Assembly (NCBI GenBank): GCA_021814735.1
Contig: JAKAHX010000065.1
Span: forward strand, 1-7,679
Source: Chloroflexota bacterium
Lineage (GTDB): Bacteria; Chloroflexota; Limnocylindria; Limnocylindrales; CSP1-4
DNA length: 7,679 nucleotides
Direction: 5' to 3'
Below, piece by piece: positions 4,873-7,679 of the stretch. The notes beneath the pieces are model-generated. The model made no database searches. It saw only the letters and a list, made by a program, of their open reading frames with translations, and was not told where the DNA came from. The position numbers were made by a program, and so were the translations under genes. The stretch's first letter is position 1, and the number at the start of each line of letters is the position of its first letter.

Positions 4873-7679
4873 TCAGGATGCCAGCTCCACCGGTTCGTCC
4901 ACGGGGGTGGGGGTCGTGAGGCGGAACTCGGCAGCCAGCGCCAGCCCGTCCTGGGCGGTCGAGATGCGGCCCCGTCCGCTCCGCTTGGACGCGTAGCAGG
5001 CGCGGTCCGCCGCCAGCAGCACCGAGTCCTGGCTGGCGCCGTCCTCGGGGAACGTCGCGATGCCGATGGAGCAACTCACGCCCCGGCTCCCGTCGGCGTT
5101 CCCGGCGGCCGCGATCGCCGTCCGCACCTTCTCGGCCACCGTGCGCGCTCCGCCGGCGTCGGTGCCCGGGAGGATCAGCGCGAACTCGTCGCCGCCGTAC
5201 CGGGAGACCGTGTCGGAGTCACGGACCGAGCCACGCAGCCAGCCGGCGATCCGGCGCAGCAGGTCGTCGCCGGCCTGGTGCCCCCGCGCGTCGTTGACTG
5301 CCTTGAAGTCGTCGAGATCGACCATCAGCAGGCTGAACGGCTCTCCGCGGGCGACGGCCTGCGCCAGGTCCTGGTCGAAGGTGCCCTTGTTCTGCAGGCC
5401 AGTGAGCGCGTCCGTCTCCGCGCGGACCTCGACGGCGCGGTGCTCCTCGGCGTTCTGCAGCGCGATCGAGACCTGGGCCGCGAAGAGCTTGACGAGCTCG
5501 AACTCGTCCTCGCTGAACCGGTCGACGGCGCCCAGCCGCTCCAGGGCCAGCACGCCCGTGGGACCGCTCCGGCCCCGCAGCGGGACGGCGATCACGCTGC
5601 GCTCGAACGGCTCGGTCCCTTCCGGCGCCCGCACCCGGGGATCGCTCCGTCCGTCACGGATCAGCTGGGGCTCGTCGTGCTGCATCACCCAGGCGGCCAG
5701 CCCGCGATCGCCCCGGAGCGCTTCGGGCGCCAACCGGTCGGCGCCGGCACCCACCGCGACCAGGGTCCGCAGCGTCCCGTTGCTGGCGTCGAGCTCCGCG
5801 ATCGCGAGGCTGTCGTGCCGGACCAGTGCGGCGAGGCCCTGGGCGATCTGGTCCAGCACCCGCCGCGGGTCGAGCGTGGTGAGGATCGACCCGGTGATCT
5901 GCAGCAGGACCTGCTGGCTCCGCAGCTGGTGCGCCAGCGCGGCGGACTGCGCGCGCAGCCGCTCGGTCGCGTCGGCGCTGGCCATGGCGTGCGCGGCGAA
6001 GCTCGCGTAGATCTCCAGCAGGCGCAGGTCGTCCTGGCTGAACTGGCGCAGGCCCAGCTTGGCGAGGACCAGGACCCCCAGGACCTCGTCCTCGTAGATC
6101 ATGGGGGCGACCAGCATCGACTCCTCCAGGTCGGCGTCCGTTCCCGGGATCGTCAGCACCCGGGGGTCGTGCGCGGCGTCGTCGACGCGCTGCGCCGTGG
6201 CGTGCTGCGCCACCCAACCCGTGATGCCCTGGCCGATGCGCACCCGCAGCTGCTCGGGTGTCTCGTCCACGTACTCGCCGACCTGCCCGCGGACCGCCAC
6301 GGCTACCAGTTCGCCACTCGGCAACAGCCGGTACACCCGCACGTTGTGGTAGTCGATGAGCTGGCGGAGCTCTGTCGCGATCGCGAGGCCGATCTCCCGG
6401 ACGGTGCTGAGGCGGCTCAGGCGCACGCCGAGCTGCTGGATGGAGCGCAGCTGCGCGGCCCAGCGGGCCATCTGCGCGTACTGGTCGCGCAGCCGTTCGG
6501 TGGCATCCACGTTGGCCATCGCCTGTGCGGCGAGGCTGGCATAGATCTCCAGCAGCCGCAGGTCGTCCTCGGTGAACTGGCGCAGCCCGAGCTTGGACAG
6601 GACCAGGACACCGAGCACCTCGTCATCCAGGATCATGGGGGCCAGGAGCATCGACTCGTCCAGGCCCGGCTCCGTCCCCGGGATCGTCTCCGCGCGGGGA
6701 TCGCGCGCGGCGTCGTGGACGAGCAGCGCCTGCCGGTGCTCGGCCACCCACCCGGTGAGCCCGTGTCCTATCGTCGTGCCCAGCTGCTCGGCGGTCTCGT
6801 CGACGTAGTCGCCGACGCGACCGCGCATCGAGACGGGCACGAGGTGCACCCGGTCGACCAGCCGGTACACCCGCACGTTGTGGTAGTCGATCAGCTCCTG
6901 GAGCTCGGTCGCGATGGCGGTGCCGACCTCCCGGATGGTCCCCAGCCGGCTCAGCCGGATCCCCAGCTGCTGGATCGACCGGAGCTGGGCGGCCCAGGTG
7001 GCCATGCGCGCGTAGTCCCGGGCGATCCGGATCGGCCCGCCGACACGGAGGCCCACGAGGCGCAGGGTCTCCAGTTCGTCGGCGTGATGGACTCGCGGCC
7101 GATCGTAGTAGATGGCGATCGCGCCCAGCACCTCGCCGTCTGCCGCGAGCGGCGCGATGGTGACCGATTCGAACCCCTCGGCGCGCGCGAGCCGCTGCTG
7201 CTGGTCGTCGCCCGGCGCGCCGGGGCCCCGGCGGGAGACCACCACCACCCGGCCGCCATCGATCGCCGTCCGGGCCGGCGAGGAGGGCGCCCGGGCCTCG
7301 ACCGCGGCCAGGTATCGTCGGGAGAGGCCGCGGGCGGCATGGGCGATGACGTCGCCGTCCGGCTCCCGGAGGAACACCGCGCCGCGATCGGCGTGGAAGT
7401 GCGCCATCACCCTGTCCACCAGGGCGTGCCCGATGATCTCCAGGTCGAGGGTCGCGGCGATGCCCGCGACCAGTTCGTCCGCGGTGGCGGTCCGGGGGTC
7501 CGCGTCCGCGAGCCGGGCGTCCGCGGGCCGTGGAGCCCCGGTCCAGGGCCCCCCGTCGCTGCCGCCGCCCGGCAGTGCCGTGCCGTGCCGCGTGCTTCGC
7601 GGTGGGTCGGCCGTCGGGGTGTCGGAGCTGTCGCGGTCGAGGAACGCCTCCAGCGCGGAGACGCGGTATCGGCGGTCGC
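4873..7679 (-). CDS. Multi-GAF diguanylate cyclase (GAF x4 - GGDEF), N-terminus beyond the window
   Basis: A sensor predicted to make c-di-GMP from two GTP. Residues are numbered from GTG 7419. GAF domains lie at about -25 to 130, 147-305, 325-483 and 497-656, joined by short helical linkers, followed by GGDEF at 665-820. DALTGLQN (670-677), metal ligand Asp701 in MVDLDDFKAVND, and intact GGDEF (742-746) indicate an active cyclase. RDSD (733-736), five residues before GGDEF, is the inhibitory I-site. The second and third GAF domains are a tandem duplicate. GTG 7419 cannot be the true start: it falls inside the first GAF's opening helix, and the frame stays open for 86 more codons to the edge without an ATG, GTG or TTG. 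Those codons encode a Gly/Pro/Asp-rich linker and, at the edge, DRRYRVSALEAFL, resembling the end of a MerR/excisionase helix-turn-helix. No membrane segment is seen, so it is probably cytoplasmic. Confidence 0.9.
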   Translation of the reverse strand, partial: DRRYRVSALEAFLDRDSSDTPTADPPRSTRHGTALPGGGSDGGPWTGAPRPADARLADADPRTATADELVAGIAATLDLEIIGHALVDRVMAHFHADRGAVFLREPDGDVIAHAARGLSRRYLAAVEARAPSSPARTAIDGGRVVVVSRRGPGAPGDDQQQRLARAEGFESVTIAPLAADGEVLGAIAIYYDRPRVHHADELETLRLVGLRVGGPIRIARDYARMATWAAQLRSIQQLGIRLSRLGTIREVGTAIATELQELIDYHNVRVYRLVDRVHLVPVSMRGRVGDYVDETAEQLGTTIGHGLTGWVAEHRQALLVHDAARDPRAETIPGTEPGLDESMLLAPMILDDEVLGVLVLSKLGLRQFTEDDLRLLEIYASLAAQAMANVDATERLRDQYAQMARWAAQLRSIQQLGVRLSRLSTVREIGLAIATELRQLIDYHNVRVYRLLPSGELVAVAVRGQVGEYVDETPEQLRVRIGQGITGWVAQHATAQRVDDAAHDPRVLTIPGTDADLEESMLVAPMIYEDEVLGVLVLAKLGLRQFSQDDLRLLEIYASFAAHAMASADATERLRAQSAALAHQLRSQQVLLQITGSILTTLDPRRVLDQIAQGLAALVRHDSLAIAELDASNGTLRTLVAVGAGADRLAPEALRGDRGLAAWVMQHDEPQLIRDGRSDPRVRAPEGTEPFERSVIAVPLRGRSGPTGVLALERLGAVDRFSEDEFELVKLFAAQVSIALQNAEEHRAVEVRAETDALTGLQNKGTFDQDLAQAVARGEPFSLLMVDLDDFKAVNDARGHQAGDDLLRRIAGWLRGSVRDSDTVSRYGGDEFALILPGTDAGGARTVAEKVRTAIAAAGNADGSRGVSCSIGIATFPEDGASQDSVLLAADRACYASKRSGRGRISTAQDGLALAAEFRLTTPTPVDEPVELAS
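5947..7014 (-). repeat. In-frame tandem duplication of a 178-codon GAF module
   Basis: Two directly abutting copies, 6481-7014 (first in the protein) and 5947-6480, each encode 178 residues starting with YA-x-MA-x-WAAQLRSIQQLG and ending ATERLR-x-Q. They align without gaps and are about 70% identical by hand count. Identical blocks include LIDYHNVRVYRL and LGLRQF. DNA similarity is also visible, for example in the segment encoding the YHNVRVYR block. The first and fourth GAF domains of the protein are much more divergent, so this is a later internal duplication. Confidence 0.9.

Noticed and set aside
5060..6010. Plus-strand open frame of 316 codons opposite the GGDEF/GAF region
   Set aside because: Ser/Arg-rich antisense shadow; the minus-strand frame contains GGDEF and GAF domains throughout.
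5947..7014. GAF duplication as an assembly artefact
   Set aside because: The copies differ at about 30% of residues, so they are not a duplicated read segment. The reading frame is maintained across the junction.
1..7679. tRNA, rRNA, CRISPR array, insertion sequence, integrase or attachment site
   Set aside because: No cloverleaf, regularly spaced repeats, transposase motif or terminal inverted repeats were seen on either strand by eye.

Overview
The window is very GC-rich bacterial chromosomal DNA with tightly packed genes and strong third-position G/C bias. Three features suggest a high-GC Chloroflexota such as the Limnocylindria/Ellin6529 type, with an actinobacterium as the alternative: a lipoprotein with a long Ala/Pro/Ser linker, a multi-GAF GGDEF protein, and several starts that lack a Shine-Dalgarno but carry a TANNNT box 6-7 nt upstream. 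This placement is inference; no marker gene is present.

Layout, left to right. Bases 1-97 (minus) hold what looks like the first 32 codons of a membrane-anchored protein leaving the left edge. Divergent from it, 122-1066 (+) encodes a SAM hydroxide adenosyltransferase (DUF62). A 149-base gap (1067-1215) carries a promoter candidate, a short inverted repeat, a 15-bp tandem repeat and a strong ribosome binding site. It leads into a complete polar amino acid ABC importer at 1216-3957 (+): lipoprotein binding protein, permease and ATPase. The last two overlap by GTGA, and GC-rich hairpins lie near the binding protein/permease junction. Only 3 bases beyond the ATPase stop, a convergent minus-strand gene (3961-4767) encodes a class I glutamine amidotransferase-like peptidase C26 (gamma-glutamyl-GABA hydrolase type). 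Upstream of it on the same strand, 4873-7679 and beyond encodes a large sensor with four GAF domains and an intact GGDEF diguanylate cyclase domain. Its start is outside the window, and the last residues before the edge resemble the end of a MerR/excisionase-type helix-turn-helix.

The importer probably brings an alpha-amino acid or close derivative into the cell. The peptidase C26 protein could cleave gamma-glutamyl amides and the SAM hydrolase would release methionine and adenosine, but neither is demonstrably linked to the importer. The GAF-GGDEF protein is a signalling gene that would make c-di-GMP in response to unknown ligands. No tRNA, rRNA, CRISPR array, insertion sequence or attachment site was seen.

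The best candidates for something unusual are the possible DNA-binding domain fused to the GAF/GGDEF sensor, the in-frame 178-codon GAF duplication in it, and the repeated TANNNT-N6/7-start arrangement that suggests leaderless transcription.
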